Positions 18,940 to 30,675 of a stretch of DNA of 64,000 bases are shown here, piece after piece. A program made the position numbers and the translations under genes. Each line of letters starts with the position of its first letter. Positions within the stretch are counted from its first letter, which is position 1. The notes beneath the pieces were generated by a model, which did not search any database, was not told where the DNA came from, and saw nothing but the letters and a program-made list of their open reading frames with translations. Origin of the DNA: Lithodes maja (Eukaryota > Arthropoda > Malacostraca > Decapoda > Lithodidae); contig JBAKBP010004271.1 of the NCBI GenBank assembly GCA_037953745.1, positions 62,001-126,000 of the forward strand. Reading direction: 5' to 3'.

Positions 18940-20440
18940 GTGAGCGGGGGGGAGGAGAGGAGAGGAGAGGAGAGGAGAGGAGAGGAGAGGAGAGGAGATG
19001 AGGAGGGGAGGGAAGGGAAAATAGGAGGGAAGGGAGATAGAAGGAGGGAAGGGAGATAGAAGGAGGGAAAGGGGAGGAGGGGTGGGGAATGGTAGGTAGA
19101 AGGAGGGTGGGGAAGGGTAGGTAGAAGGAGGGTGGGGAAGGGGAGATAGAAAGAGGGAGGAGGTGGGGGAAAGGTTGGTAGAAGGATGGGGGGGGTGGGA
19201 GGCGGGGGGAAGGGTAGATAGAAAGAGGAGGGGGAGGGGAGATAGGAGGGGGATAACAATAGGGGGTGGAGGGAGGGGGGAAGGGTAGATAGGAGGGGAT
19301 AGCAGGAGCAGGGAAGGGTAGATAGAAGGGGTGGGGAGAAGGAGGGGAAGGTAGGTAGGAGGGGAATAGCAGTAGGGGGTGAAGAGAAGAGGAGGGGGAA
19401 GGGAAGATAATAAGAGGGGAAGGAAAAGGGGGGAAGGTTGGTAGAAGGAGGGGGATAGCAGTAGGGGTGGAGGGAGGTAAAAGTTTTGCGGGGGAGGAGA
19501 GGGGCGGACAAAATATACAGTGGGGGTGGGGGTGGAAAAGAAGAAGAAGAAGAAAAAGTAAAGAAGATTGGAGAATTATAGGGAAGAGCAGACAGGAGGA
19601 GGATTGTGGGAAAAGGAAGTTGTGATAATAATTGTGGGGAGAAGAAAAAGATAATATAATGTGGGGAGAGGTGGGGATAGAAGAGCGGGTAGAAAATAGA
19701 GGGGGGTGGGGTGGACAGGAGGAGATTGAAGACTTTTAGGGAAGATGTCAAGGCGAGACGAAGATAATGGAGCTGTAATATGCGTGAATAGAAAAGTAAG
19801 AAGTAGACCATTTTCGGGGGATACAAATAGGATAAATTTTGCAACAACAATTTATGGTTAAACACGAAGAAAAGGCTTGGAAAAATTGGAAGAGGGAAAA
19901 ATGAAGACGAGTATGTGGGAAAAAGAAGGATATTGGAGAATTTTAGGAGGATAAAGACGAAACGGGAGATGCAAATTATATCCATGGGATAGTAGACCAT
20001 TTTCGGGGATAGTAAATATGGGCATGACAAATTGCAGGGATAAATTGAGGATAAAACGCAGAGAAAACATTACAAACGAAAAATTAAAACAAAAATAGTA
20101 AGACAAAATTGAAGGTAAAAAAGAAACGAGGGGTATTGTAGAATAAAGAAGAAGAAATAATACGTGTGAGAGGGAAAACAAGAGAGGGGAAATGAGAGGA
20201 GCCGAAGGAAAACAAGATGGGAATATAAGGAATGGACGAATAATTGAAAACAATATTGGTGTTAAAGAAAGAAAAAAGGAAGAAGAAAAGAGAAACAAAA
20301 CTCAAAGGGGCCGAAAGAACACAAGACGGAACATATAAGGAACTGAAGAAGATTGAAAAGATATTGGAAGAAGATTATGGGGTTCAAGAAAGAAGTCATG
20401 GAAGAAGACGATAAAAGAGGCAAAAACAAAGGAAACTATA
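18940..20440 (+). repeat. 1.5-kb polypurine tract with (GGAGA)n core
   Basis: The plus strand is overwhelmingly G and A, starting with a perfect GGAGA repeat (about 18950-18998), grading into GGGAAGG- and AGAAGA-rich sequence. The 401-codon minus-strand frame here is a low-complexity artefact. Positions 20441-20787 hold a diverged repeat related to 41025-41240. Confidence 0.92.
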
Positions 20441-20787
20441 GTCCATTCACTATAGGTAGGCCATAAATCATGACCACTAGCTCCTGTAAATCATAAAGGG
20501 CTGGAACAAATGAGCTGTAAATATCTACACCTTTTCCCTGGCTGACCCTTTCTAACTGGTAGAAATAATAGCTTGATTACTCTAGTTGTTTCTGAGTCAC
20601 ATAGGCTAATGTTTAAGATTTGTGGCGACTTATTTGGCACAGAGTATAGTGGTAAGAACATAAGAGAGACAGATAAAGGTGCAACATTGATGGAGGGAAG
20701 AAAACAGGTAAATAAACAAACTTAAATTATTGTACTGTAGCAAAGTAAAGAAGAAATAATTGATTAATGGAAGAACAAAGTAAATAC

Positions 20788-22621
20788 TGTTACGACCGGG
20801 CACTCGGGTACACTAGGGCTCTTACACAGGACTCGAGTATGGCTCGCTGCCACAACGGAAAACACACGATCCCAACCCCAGAGTACTGCCAGCCGAACAA
20901 AAACGCCACTACCCTCCAGAGTTCTATCTGCTATAACGGGGTATACAAGAACTCGGTACTAGCGTTTCACACAACAGACTAATAGCAAGACGGGAGTTAT
21001 CTAGTCTGGTCAACAATCAAACCAAGAAGAAAGTACTACAACACTAAAGAATAGTGTTGGCCGAAGCCGAAGTAATCCACCCTTGAACTAAGAACTTAAG
21101 AAGTCCTCCTCCCTCTACTTCGGATCGGCACTATTACGTTACGTTAAACAATAGTCCTCGAGCATCAAGCAAGGAATCTTCTGATAAGTTAGATGCTTCT
21201 CGAATACTCATAAGAAGTAAGTATCGGATTTTGAACAGCAATTTAATGAATAACTCACTGGTAATTAAAGGCTTTAAATTGACATAAGAAGAATTATAAG
21301 AATAAGCAATAGGATATGGCAAACATTAAGAAGAAGTACTCCGACAATGCACTGGCAATAGCCTACTAAGATTGTGCTCGTGGGCCACTAATCTCTGAAG
21401 TAGCTAAGCGTGCCACACATGAAATCAATAGTGCTTAAACAATAATATACATAAGGAGAAGCTTCAATACTATGCTGTATCTGCTGGTCGAGCAAAGTCT
21501 AGCTGGGATATCTAAGGTTAAGAGACAATGGCTGAGCAAGCGGCTCGTAGCCTAGCGAGGTCCTTAAGACTGTGCGGCCAAATTACGGTAATTGACGGGA
21601 TGCTCTCTTGAGAGATCCAGATCACTAGTATCTGGTTCTCTCCTGGCGATCCTCTCAAAGTCAAGCAAATGAGATAGCACAGTGTTGGGTGGCACAGGCA
21701 AAAGCCCTCACTCGCAACACAGTGCTAAACTCCCACGGTACACAATCAAAAAGACCCCCTAGGCTTCCCACGTCTCCGTTGCAATTGTGCTGGTTCAACC
21801 AACCTAGCACTCATAGGAAATCACAACTCGAGGAACCCTATCCCAGTCTAGCATTACCTAAACCAGCAGAAAACAGGAACATGAATAATAGTACACAGGG
21901 AAATACATATACGAGTGCAACAAACATCAATCAATCCTATTCTAGTTAACCCTTCCAAAATAGGCTATCTAACAGGCACTTATCTCGTGAGAACTCAAGC
22001 GATAATACTTTGGCTGACTAAATCTGCACCAAAGGGGGGGGTCATGGAGGTTAAACAGGGACGAGAAGAGTAGAAGATAGGCTGTTCAGAGAGTAGAGAA
22101 AGTTCACATCAGTCGGAAGAATATGGATAGTTGCAAGGGATATGAGAGGTCGCTTTGCCTGATGAGTTCTGATCTAAAAATGGCGAGACCTCCCTTTTTA
22201 TACTCGGCCCCGTAGCGAGCATAACGGCAATCATGACGTCACATTCGCTCTCTCAATCTGGGATCGACAAAGGATTCCCACGCTCTTGATGAGGGGGGAG
22301 GGAGGGGGAAGGAGGGAGGAGGGAGTGAGGCCTACACACCTCGTGGCGCGCACACTGTCCTCCGTTACATAATATCTCTCCTCTCATCATTACATACAAG
22401 TCCCACACACAATACTTATATCTAATGATATAAAATAGAACTCGTTGACTTAGAAGAAAACAAAATACATAATGATAATACTTATAGTACAACGGTTCAC
22501 ATAAACTGAGTTAGGAAACTCTACACAGACTACAGCCAAAGTTCCTGCCCTGACGATCCTAGCGAGAGTGGGGCCTGACTGGGCGTTCTGTACAGCATGC
22601 TCATACTCGACATGCGTCACA
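20788..22621 (-). repeat. 3' LTR of copy B (1834 bp)
   Basis: Begins TGTTACGACC and ends GCGTCACA on the plus strand; the inner border is marked by the polypurine tract. Confidence 0.93.
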
Positions 22622-22637
22622 CCTCCCCCAAGATTTT
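22622..22637 (-). other. Polypurine tract of copy B
   Basis: The minus strand reads AAAATCTTGGGGGAGG immediately before the LTR start TGTGACGC, the expected primer for plus-strand synthesis. It confirms the LTR border. Positions 22638-23107 are 3' untranslated sequence with no recognised env-like frame. Confidence 0.85.
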
Positions 22638-23107
22638 ACTTGCTCAACCCTGAGCTAAAATCTGATATACAGAACCCCATCAAACCCCTCACACCCAGCG
22701 ACCGCATGGCACTAAAACAACGCTGAGTTTATCACTAAAACACATCTTATAAGAAAAAAATTCACATTTCATAACTCCTCCCAACAATAGTAAAAGACAC
22801 AATATCATGCTCCCAGAGCGAGCTTACAGCAGCTCAGCCGTTTGATAGTTCGTGGACTACTCAAACCTTATAGGCTATGACAAACTTATACAATTATCTT
22901 CATCAAAAAGAAAGAGTTTTTATATGATTTTTTATATTTTAATATGTTTTTTTTCGGCTGCACTATAAGGGCAGCCTATTTTCTTCTATACCAAACGCTC
23001 AACAATCCTGCTTTACGACCCAATACGCTGGGCTACAACCGCGAGCCAACAAGCACCAAGCGCAAAATACTACTCAAACCAAAGCAGGAGGCTACCCGTG
23101 TGACAAT

Positions 23108-26100
23108 TTACCCAGGATCATATACCCCTGAACGACCACATGCAACCTCGTTGTCACAACCGGCAATATGGCTTATGTCCAGGTTATATACCAATAACCT
23201 TAGTGACCACCTGGTCAGCCTCATATTCCGATTGTGAAACGGGTCCAAGATCTTGAGAGGGTAATGATCTGGGTAAACTACACCGACCGGACCATAGGCT
23301 GGAACATAGATCTCGAAATGCCCCAGCGCATCATTGTCCTTTTCACTTTCATTCATCAGGCTCTGACACGTTGCTGGTGCATTCTTAAGTCCGTAGGGCA
23401 TAACATTGCACTGGTAGGTACTCCCGTCCACAACAAAACCACATACCTCTCCAGCACGCTCGGACAAAGCTACAAGCAACGACCACTCACGACATTCCTC
23501 ATCCCTCAGAGCCTTCGTCCACACGTAATCCAGCTCTGCTTGCACCATAGGCTGTCGAGCAGGATTTATACGGCAGGGAATTAAACTGAGCCTTGCACTA
23601 TCTCCAGCCTGCATGTCGGATTCTACCCCGTACCTCAGGCCTGGAGAAGCAACAAACATGCGAAAGTACTGCCATAGCCTAGTAAATAACTGCCTTGCAC
23701 TGTCTCCACGAACAACATGCCTTGTGCCCTCCCACAACCCAGCCGAGACCGCAGCTTCTAACCTGTAGTCTCCCTCCTTCTCCACCTTCGTCCCTAGAAC
23801 AGCCAGGTCATGAGAGGGACAATCAGTACCACCCATGCAGTCACTCCCACAGTTCATTATAGCTAAGGCTTCCCCGCCGATACCGTACATGCGCACCCCC
23901 ACATTCCTTGTGACGACATCTGCCTGCGCAGCATCACCGCTTTTAGCGACATGGCCAGATACAGTCGGTCTGTGGTAGGGCTGTTGCATTAGACTAGAGC
24001 AGCATTGGGAGGCTATGTGACGACCGGGCACTGCGATACCACAGCCGACCCTACCAATCTGCTCAATGTCCTCCTTTTGACCACCACCCTTGGCAGCCAT
24101 GGGTCGACCCTGACCTGGCAACCATGCCAAGGCCTCGTCGCCCACCTTAAACCACCGAAACAACGAGGCTAACGGTCTTTTAACAGTCACATGACCTGCC
24201 TGCGGAACATCTCGCACCGCCCGAGTTGTGAGACTCAGGGGCTCGGCACGACCAGTGGGGTATGAACCGAGCTGGTGCTGGAGTGCTGCACACTGCTGCT
24301 CAGACAGGTGCTCTAGCGCTTCCACAGCCACCAGACTCGTGTCCCCCGCCCACTGCTTCGCCGAGACATGACAATCCCTACTCTCCTCCACCTGTGCCCT
24401 ACTGCCCCCCTCTCCTTCTCCACCTTGGCCGCGGCAGACCAACGCAGGGACAGTAGGCTGCTCAGGTGGTTGCCTCACAAACTCCTCCAACAGGTTCACA
24501 TGACATGCTTCCCCGTCCTCGTGTTTAATCTCGACAGCACCATTACCACACTTCTGAACTTCCGGATCCTCCAACTGAGCAACCCTTTTTTCTCTCTGTG
24601 TGTAACGTTGCTGCCTCTGAGTCTCTTCCGGCCCTACCTCCTCACTAGCTGTGACAGGTCCTGGGGCCTCTCCAGACTCTAACATAGGTGCTAATACTGA
24701 ATCAACCAGGAGAGCCGCCGAGTCAAAACTCTTAAAACCAACTCCAGCTTTAGCCTCCTCCTGTTGATCGTTCCTCTGCTGGCCGGAAGACGGAGGACTA
24801 GGCTGTGACACTTTAGCTGTCCGAGCCCAGGTGACAGCACACGCCATGGGTTGTGCCTGGCACCGCTCGACACACTCTTGCTCTTCCCCACTCACGTCGG
24901 CCGGCCTCTCGGCAACGACTAAGGGTAGAACCTCAGAAGCGGGCATTGCAAAGTCGTTGCCGAGAAGAAGGTCGACGCCCTCCACTGGCAGTTTCTCCAC
25001 AATCCCAACATCCAATTCACGTGCCACACCATCCACCTCCAACTCCAACCGCACCAGCGGGTATGACCGAGTTGCATTAATACCCTGCACCACTACCACC
25101 CGAGCCGCATTTATAGGGTAGCCAGTCAAATTGTTCATCAGAGTCTGGGAAGCACCTGTATCACGCAAGACCTCTACTCCATGCTTGCGCCCCGCCCACA
25201 TCACGCAACCCCGTCCTCTATGGTCGCAAAAAACATCCTGAGCAGGGTTCGAGCCTCTCAGGTGTTTCTGCATTGGCTGTGCCTCAGCCTCTGACGAACT
25301 GCCCCGGGCAAACTCAGAAGACTTCGGAGACACACCAATGTTGCAGGCCAAAGACACAGCTGCTGTAGGTGGTTTGCTAGGACAGACTCTTGCAAAGTGC
25401 CCCTTTTCATGACAAAGATAACACTCCAACTCCCCTCTGGGCTTCCCTTGGTACTGGGAAGGGCCCGGCCCCTTCTTAAATGGGACGGTGTTAGTCTTGT
25501 GGTCAGTCTTGGTATCATAGCTCTTGTACTTGTTTGCATAATGTATATCACTAACTCGGGGGGGTGGGGCGTCACGCCCCTTGTTACCTGCCTCACTACG
25601 CTGGGCAGACCCGCACCCACGAATTAATGATAGCCGGAGGTCAGCCATCTCAGCTGCCTCCTGTAGAGTTTTAGGGTTCTTTTCTTTAATAGTTAAAGTC
25701 ATATCTGCACCTGTACACTTATAAAACTGCTCGAGCAGAAACAGCTCAGTCAACTGTTCGGCCGTCTCAGCTTTCTCAGAACGTGTCCAGTTAGCAAGTG
25801 CATCTTTTAAGTCCCGGGCATGTTCAAGAAAGGTCGCCTCCCTAGTCTTCGTAACACCCCGAAACTTCAATCGATATGTTTCTGGTTGCAACTCGTATGC
25901 CCGTAGGACAGCTCTCTTCAATACTGGGTAGTCAATGCAAGACTCTAAAGGCAGCGCATCATAAGCCTTCAGACCCTTACCCGTAAGTCTTGAGGAGACC
26001 AGAGCTGCCCACTTCTCTTCAGGCCAATTATGCTCCCTACACTTCTTCTCAAAACGATTAAAAAATTCTGTGACTTCAGTTTCACTAAATGCCGGCACCA

Positions 26101-26731
26101 ATTTGACTAAGTGAGACAAGGACTGTTCTCTTACTTGGCCCTCCCGGCCCATCCGAATCCCTGTCGACTCTGCACGAGTCTTATCTAAGTCTATCTGAGC
26201 ACAATATTTCTCGGAGTCGTATCTAAGCTCAGCCTCGTGCCTCCTAGTCTCAGCCTCAATCTCATGCCTCCTAGTCTCATTCTCCTGCTTCCTAGCCTCA
26301 ACCTCAATCTCATGCCTCTTAGTCTCATTCTCCTGCTTTCTAGACTCAGCCTCAATCTCATACTTCCTAGACTCAATTTTAGCAAGCTCAAGTCTAAATA
26401 TCATATCTGGAGACAGGCAGGAAGAGGGAGCTGTCACTACTGAAGGAGGGGGGGCAAGAACTGGGGAACCACCATACGCACCGCCCGAGGGGCACTCCAA
26501 TCTTCCAATTCTCATCCCTCTGTGGGAGAGTGCTAACCTCCGGGCAACTGAGTGGACGGCACTGTGGGAGTCGAGTGAGAGGGGATCTGGGGAGGAACCC
26601 CCCCAAACGCCCTCTCCTCCGAAACCCCATGTCGCCCACGCAACACCCAGGAAATCAGCTCCCCCTTGGACATCCCTCCTACATGGATAGACCCAAACCT
26701 TGGCTATCAGGTGCAAGCCATAAACATTCAC
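23108..26731 (-). pseudogene. gag: Gag-protease fused to remnant RT/RNase H; integrase deleted (1207 codons open)
   Basis: Gag-protease matches copy A: coiled coil with extra RKQENETRRHEIE-type repeats, SCAN-like capsid, CYLCHEKGHFARVC knuckle, protease DTGAS. Just after protease the frame jumps from the sequence before the integrase zinc module (QLEDPEVQ) to that after the integrase core (CHVNLLEEF), removing about 1.15 kb. A ~200-residue segment unlike copy A follows, then RT pieces (SERAGEVCGFV, MPYGLKNAPATCQSLMN) and the end of RNase H (DHYPLKILDPF ... ISHIAGCDNEVA). The YxDD box is absent. Several one- and two-base indels before 26700 destroy the first ~90 Gag codons, so the ATG at 26731 is not the native start (native position about 26859). 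Over 1100 codons nevertheless remain open. Confidence 0.88.
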
Positions 26732-27064
26732 CCCAGTCAGCTCTCCTCCGTCACATGGTACTGCTTACTCACAAAAGTCTAGCATCCTCCTCACTAGTTA
26801 CTAACGGCACCTCCTCAAATGGCATCTCTCGCTCCTCGTCAATACTAGGGCCCGACATACTGAAGTTCACCAAAAAATTCTCGAGACAAAAGTGTTAAAC
26901 TCCCTTATGCAAGCACTAATTACTAAATTAACTGGAGTCTCTTAAATGCTCTCCTAATTGCCTTACAAAAAAAAAATATTCTTCAATATGTACGCTAAAG
27001 TACCAACAAACAAATGTTGTACAACTCTGCAAAAAATTTATACTGTTCACAAAATCCTAAGCAA

Positions 27065-27072
27065 GGTCGCCA
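27065..27072 (-). other. Primer-binding site of copy B
   Basis: TGGCGACC on the minus strand, two bases inside the 5' LTR, identical to copy A. Confidence 0.7.
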
Positions 27073-27074
27073 TT

Positions 27075-28909
27075 TGTTACGACCGGGCACTCAGGTACAC
27101 TAGGGCTCTTACACAGGACTCGAGTATGGCTCGCTGCCACAACGGAAACACATGATCCCAACCCAGAGTACTGCCAGCCGAACAAAAAACGCCACTACCC
27201 TCCAGAGTTCTATCTGCTATAACGGGGTATACAAGAACTCGGTACTAGCGTTTCACACAACAGACTAATAACAAGACGGGAGTTATCTAGTCTGGTCAAC
27301 AATCAAACAAAGAAGAAAGTACTACAACACTAAAGAATAGTGTTGCCGAAGCCGAAGTAATCCACCCTTGAACTAAGAACTTAAGAAGTCCTCCACCCTC
27401 TACTTCGGATCGGCACTATTACGTTACGTTAAACAATAGTCCTCGAGCATCAAGCAAGGAATCTTCTGATAAGTTAGATGCTTCTCGAATACTCATAAGA
27501 AGTAAGTATCGGATTTTGAACAGCAATTTAATGAATAACTCACTGGTAATTAAAGGCTTTAAATTGACATAAGAAGAATTATAAGAATAAGCAATAGGAT
27601 ATGGCAAACATTAAGAAGAAGTACTCCGACAATGCACTGGCAATAGCCTACTAAGATTGTGCTCGTGGGCCACTAATCTCTGAAGTAGCTAAGCGTGCCA
27701 CACATGAAATCAATAGTGCTTAAACAATAATATACATAAGGAGAAGCTTCAATACTATACTGTATCTGCTGGTCGAGCAAAGTCTAGCTGGGATATCTAA
27801 GGTTAAGAGACAATGGCTGAGCAAGCGGCTCGTAGCCTAGCGAGGTCCTTAAGACTGTGCGGCCAAATTACGGTAATTGACGGGATGCTCTCTTGAGAGA
27901 TCCAGATCACTAGTATCTGGTTCTCTCCTGGCGATCCTCTCAAAGTCAAGCAAATGAGATAGCACAGTGTTGGGTGGCACAGGCAAAAGCCCTCACTCGC
28001 AACACAGTGCTAAACTCCCACGGTACACAATCAAAAAGACCCCCTAGGCTTCCCACGTCTCCGTTGCAATTGTGCTGGTTCAACCAACCTAGCACTCATA
28101 GGAAATCACAACTCGAGGAACCCTATCCCAGTCTAGCATTACCTAAACCAGCAGAAAAACAGGAACATGAATAATAGTACACAGGGAAATACATATACGA
28201 GTGCAACAAACATCAATCAATCCTATTCTAGTTAACCCTTCCAAAATAGGCTATCTAACAGGCACTTATCTCGTGAGAACTCAAGCGATAATACTTTGGC
28301 TGACTAAATCTGCACCAAAGGGGGGGGTCATGGAGGTTAAACAGGGACGAGAAGAGTAGAAGATAGGCTGTTCAGAGAGTAGAGAAAGTTCACATCAGTC
28401 GGAAGAATATGGATAGTTGCAAGGGATATGAGAGGTCGCTTTGCCTGATGAGTTCTGATCTAAAAATGGCGAGACCTCCCTTTTTATACTCGACCCCGTA
28501 GCGAGCATAACGGCAATCATGACGTCACATTCGCTCTCTCAATCTGGGATCGACAAAGGATTCCCACGCTCTTGATGAGGGGGGGAGGGAGGGGGAAGGA
28601 GGGAGGAGGGAGTGAGGCCTAAACACCTCGTGGCGCGCACAACTGTCCTCCGTTACATAATATCTCTCCTCTCATCATTACATACAAGTCCCACACACAA
28701 TACTTATATCTAATGATATAAAATAGAACTCGTTGACTTAGAAGAAAACAAAATACATAATGATAATACTTATAGTACAACGGTTCACATAAACTGAGTT
28801 AGGAAACTCTACACAGACTACAGCCAAAGTTCCTGCCCTGACGATCCTAGCGAGAGTGGGGCCTGACTGGGCGTTCTGTACAGCATGCTCATACTCGACA
28901 TGCGTCACA
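27075..28909 (-). repeat. 5' LTR of copy B (1835 bp)
   Basis: Same termini as the other two LTRs; differs from the 3' LTR by a handful of substitutions and 1-2 bp indels. CRE-like TGACGTCA at 28520-28527 and TATA at 28480-28488 on the minus strand. Confidence 0.93.
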
Positions 28910-29190
28910 GTAGGATCGAGAACGATAGGGAGCTTTAAAATAAAATTAGATAGGCATATGGACGAGATGGGTTGGGTGTGAGGGGGGATCTGCCGGGTGT
29001 GGGCCAATCGGTGCTCTGTAGGCCCCCGTAATCTTGTGTTGATCTCTGTCCGTTTTGGTGAGGTCGGTCCTCATGGTAATAGTGAGCTGGGCCTATAATT
29101 AGGCCTTATAATTAAGATTGAGTGTGAGAGGGATCTGCCTTGTGTGGGCCAATCAGCTTTCTGCAGACTACCATTTTCTTATGTTCATAT
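28910..29190 (+). mobile_element. LINE 3'-end fragments (two)
   Basis: Right after the LTR the plus strand encodes the C-terminus of a LINE protein (GSFKIKLDRHMDEMG, stop), followed by a tail GGGATCTGCCGGGTGTGGGCC. A second, diverged copy of the tail lies at about 29127-29185 ending in TTCTTATGTTC. I associate such tails with decapod LINEs. The coding part is cut at the LTR junction. Confidence 0.65.
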
Positions 29191-29794
29191 ATATTTCGAG
29201 GAAGACCTAATATTGCTGAGAACATTACTGCACATCGCTTCCTACTACAGTGCCGTGTGTCCATACTGACCCCCTGGGAACAGTACGCTGCTTCCAACTA
29301 CAGGTCTCCCTCGATTTACGATTGGGTTACGTTCCTGAAAATCCGATCTTAAATAGAAAAATTGTATAGCGAACCCTAAAATTAATGGGGTAAATGGGAA
29401 TGCGTTTTGGGACCAGCCAAAACCCAAACTCAAACACCTAAAAACCTAAGATAATATCGTAAATTAGGTCATCGGATAGTGAAGGAGACCTGTACAATCG
29501 GCCTAATAAGTGATGTCTCGGCACCAAGTATATTTTGATCCATAATTGGTTTCAGCAATATATAAACTTAATTTATTCATTTCGAGGGGCATATACAAAC
29601 ATTTTCCTACACTTAACCACCCTATTCAACATCTGGCAGATATTACTACAGCACAGAGCAAGCCAAACGTAAGGACAGCTGAGACATGACTTATTAGCGC
29701 GACCGTACAAGGCCGCATGTCCTTACTGATGCCCTGGGCTATATTGTCAAGCACACTGACGTGATGCTGGACGTGTACCTGGTCACTGAATTGA
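29191..29794. other. Intronic sequence without recognised features
   Basis: AT-rich unique-looking DNA. The stretch near 29305-29440 has the look of an old dispersed repeat but was not identified. Confidence 0.5.
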
Positions 29795-30012
29795 CCACTT
29801 GCGAGTTTCAGGCTATAAGGAAGTTGGAGCTATAAACATTGATAATAATATAACAAGATGCAATAATAATGTAGGTTTCTGATGGATAGAAATTAAGAAT
29901 ATATTGGTTTTGTTTAAATATACATGTTCTACGACCATATTTTAGCTGGTAATTCTGCTAAATACGGATGTCTACAGCTCCAACTTCCTTATAGCCTGAA
30001 ACTCGCAAGTGG
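29795..30012. mobile_element. 218-bp MITE with 37-bp perfect TIRs
   Basis: CCACTTGCGAGTTTCAGG ... at 29795-29831 is perfectly inverted at 29976-30012. GAATT occurs two bases outside the left arm and one base outside the right arm, a possible target duplication. No coding capacity. Confidence 0.88.
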
Positions 30013-30291
30013 GGAATTAGTACATTTTCTAACAAAGATGCATTCTCTGACCAAAACACAGAATTTGGATGATGGGTGTCCCTTCCTACCATAGTATAGT
30101 GCCTCTTTATTTTAATGCCTTTTTAAAACATTCTTTTGGCTAACACTAGACTATTTTTTGCTTTGGAATAATTTCTAAGAATCAAAAGACTAATATTTGC
30201 TGGTATTGAACATTTGAATTACATTGTCCAAAGCTGATATTAACTGCCTGAATAAAAGGAAAGGCGGTGTCATCATACTGAAAAAGATTAT

Positions 30292-30518
30292 CCCTTTCAT
30301 GCATGTGTGGACGCAGGAGTTGCTGATTAGCAATCAGAAATAGAGTTCTCTCAATCTTATAATTACCTCTCCAAAATTAATTTTCTGCCCACAGCTAACT
30401 CAAAGACAACTGCAGAGGTTGAAGTAACTAAACTAAAGATTTCTAAACACCCCTGATGGTCACAAAGGCTTTAAAGTATCCCAGAATAGGCTCACATTGC
30501 GTGGTGTGCGTGAAAGGG
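30292..30518. mobile_element. 227-bp TTAA-type MITE, copy 1
   Basis: The interior matches 33027-33253 in the same orientation. It has a CCCTTTCA terminus on the left and its inverse on the right. Right flank TTAA, left flank TTAT (one base changed). Termini and target suggest a piggyBac-like origin. Confidence 0.82.
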
Positions 30519-30675
30519 TTAATAGTAAACAACGTTCAATTCAGTTCATAGGTGCAACTGGAAAGTGCTCATATCAAGCAGCATAATGATTAGGAGTTTG
30601 GTTGAAATGATTAGGATAGAATTATATCATAGCACAACCTAACTACGTATGACATACCCAGTTTTATCTTTACAG

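Larger units (their letters stand above)
20788..28909 (-). mobile_element. Gmr1-type LTR retrotransposon copy B, internally deleted
   Basis: Two LTRs of 1834 and 1835 bp in the same orientation with about 99% identity by eye, so the insertion is recent. Between them, read on the minus strand: PBS, Gag-protease, a region where integrase is deleted, fragments of RT and RNase H, and a polypurine tract. It is non-autonomous. The bases flanking the LTRs (AATAC on the left, GTAGG on the right) do not match, so no target duplication is seen. Confidence 0.92.

Noticed and set aside
18825..20030. 401-codon minus-strand frame (Pro/Ser/Leu-rich)
   Set aside because: It is the complement of the polypurine tract; absence of stops is due to base composition.
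22638..23107. An env-like gene before the 3' LTR of copy B
   Set aside because: No frame of suitable length or membrane signature; it looks like 3' untranslated DNA.
1..30675. Further upstream cadherin exons
   Set aside because: No cadherin-repeat motifs (DxNDxxP, DRE) were seen outside transposon sequence on the plus strand.
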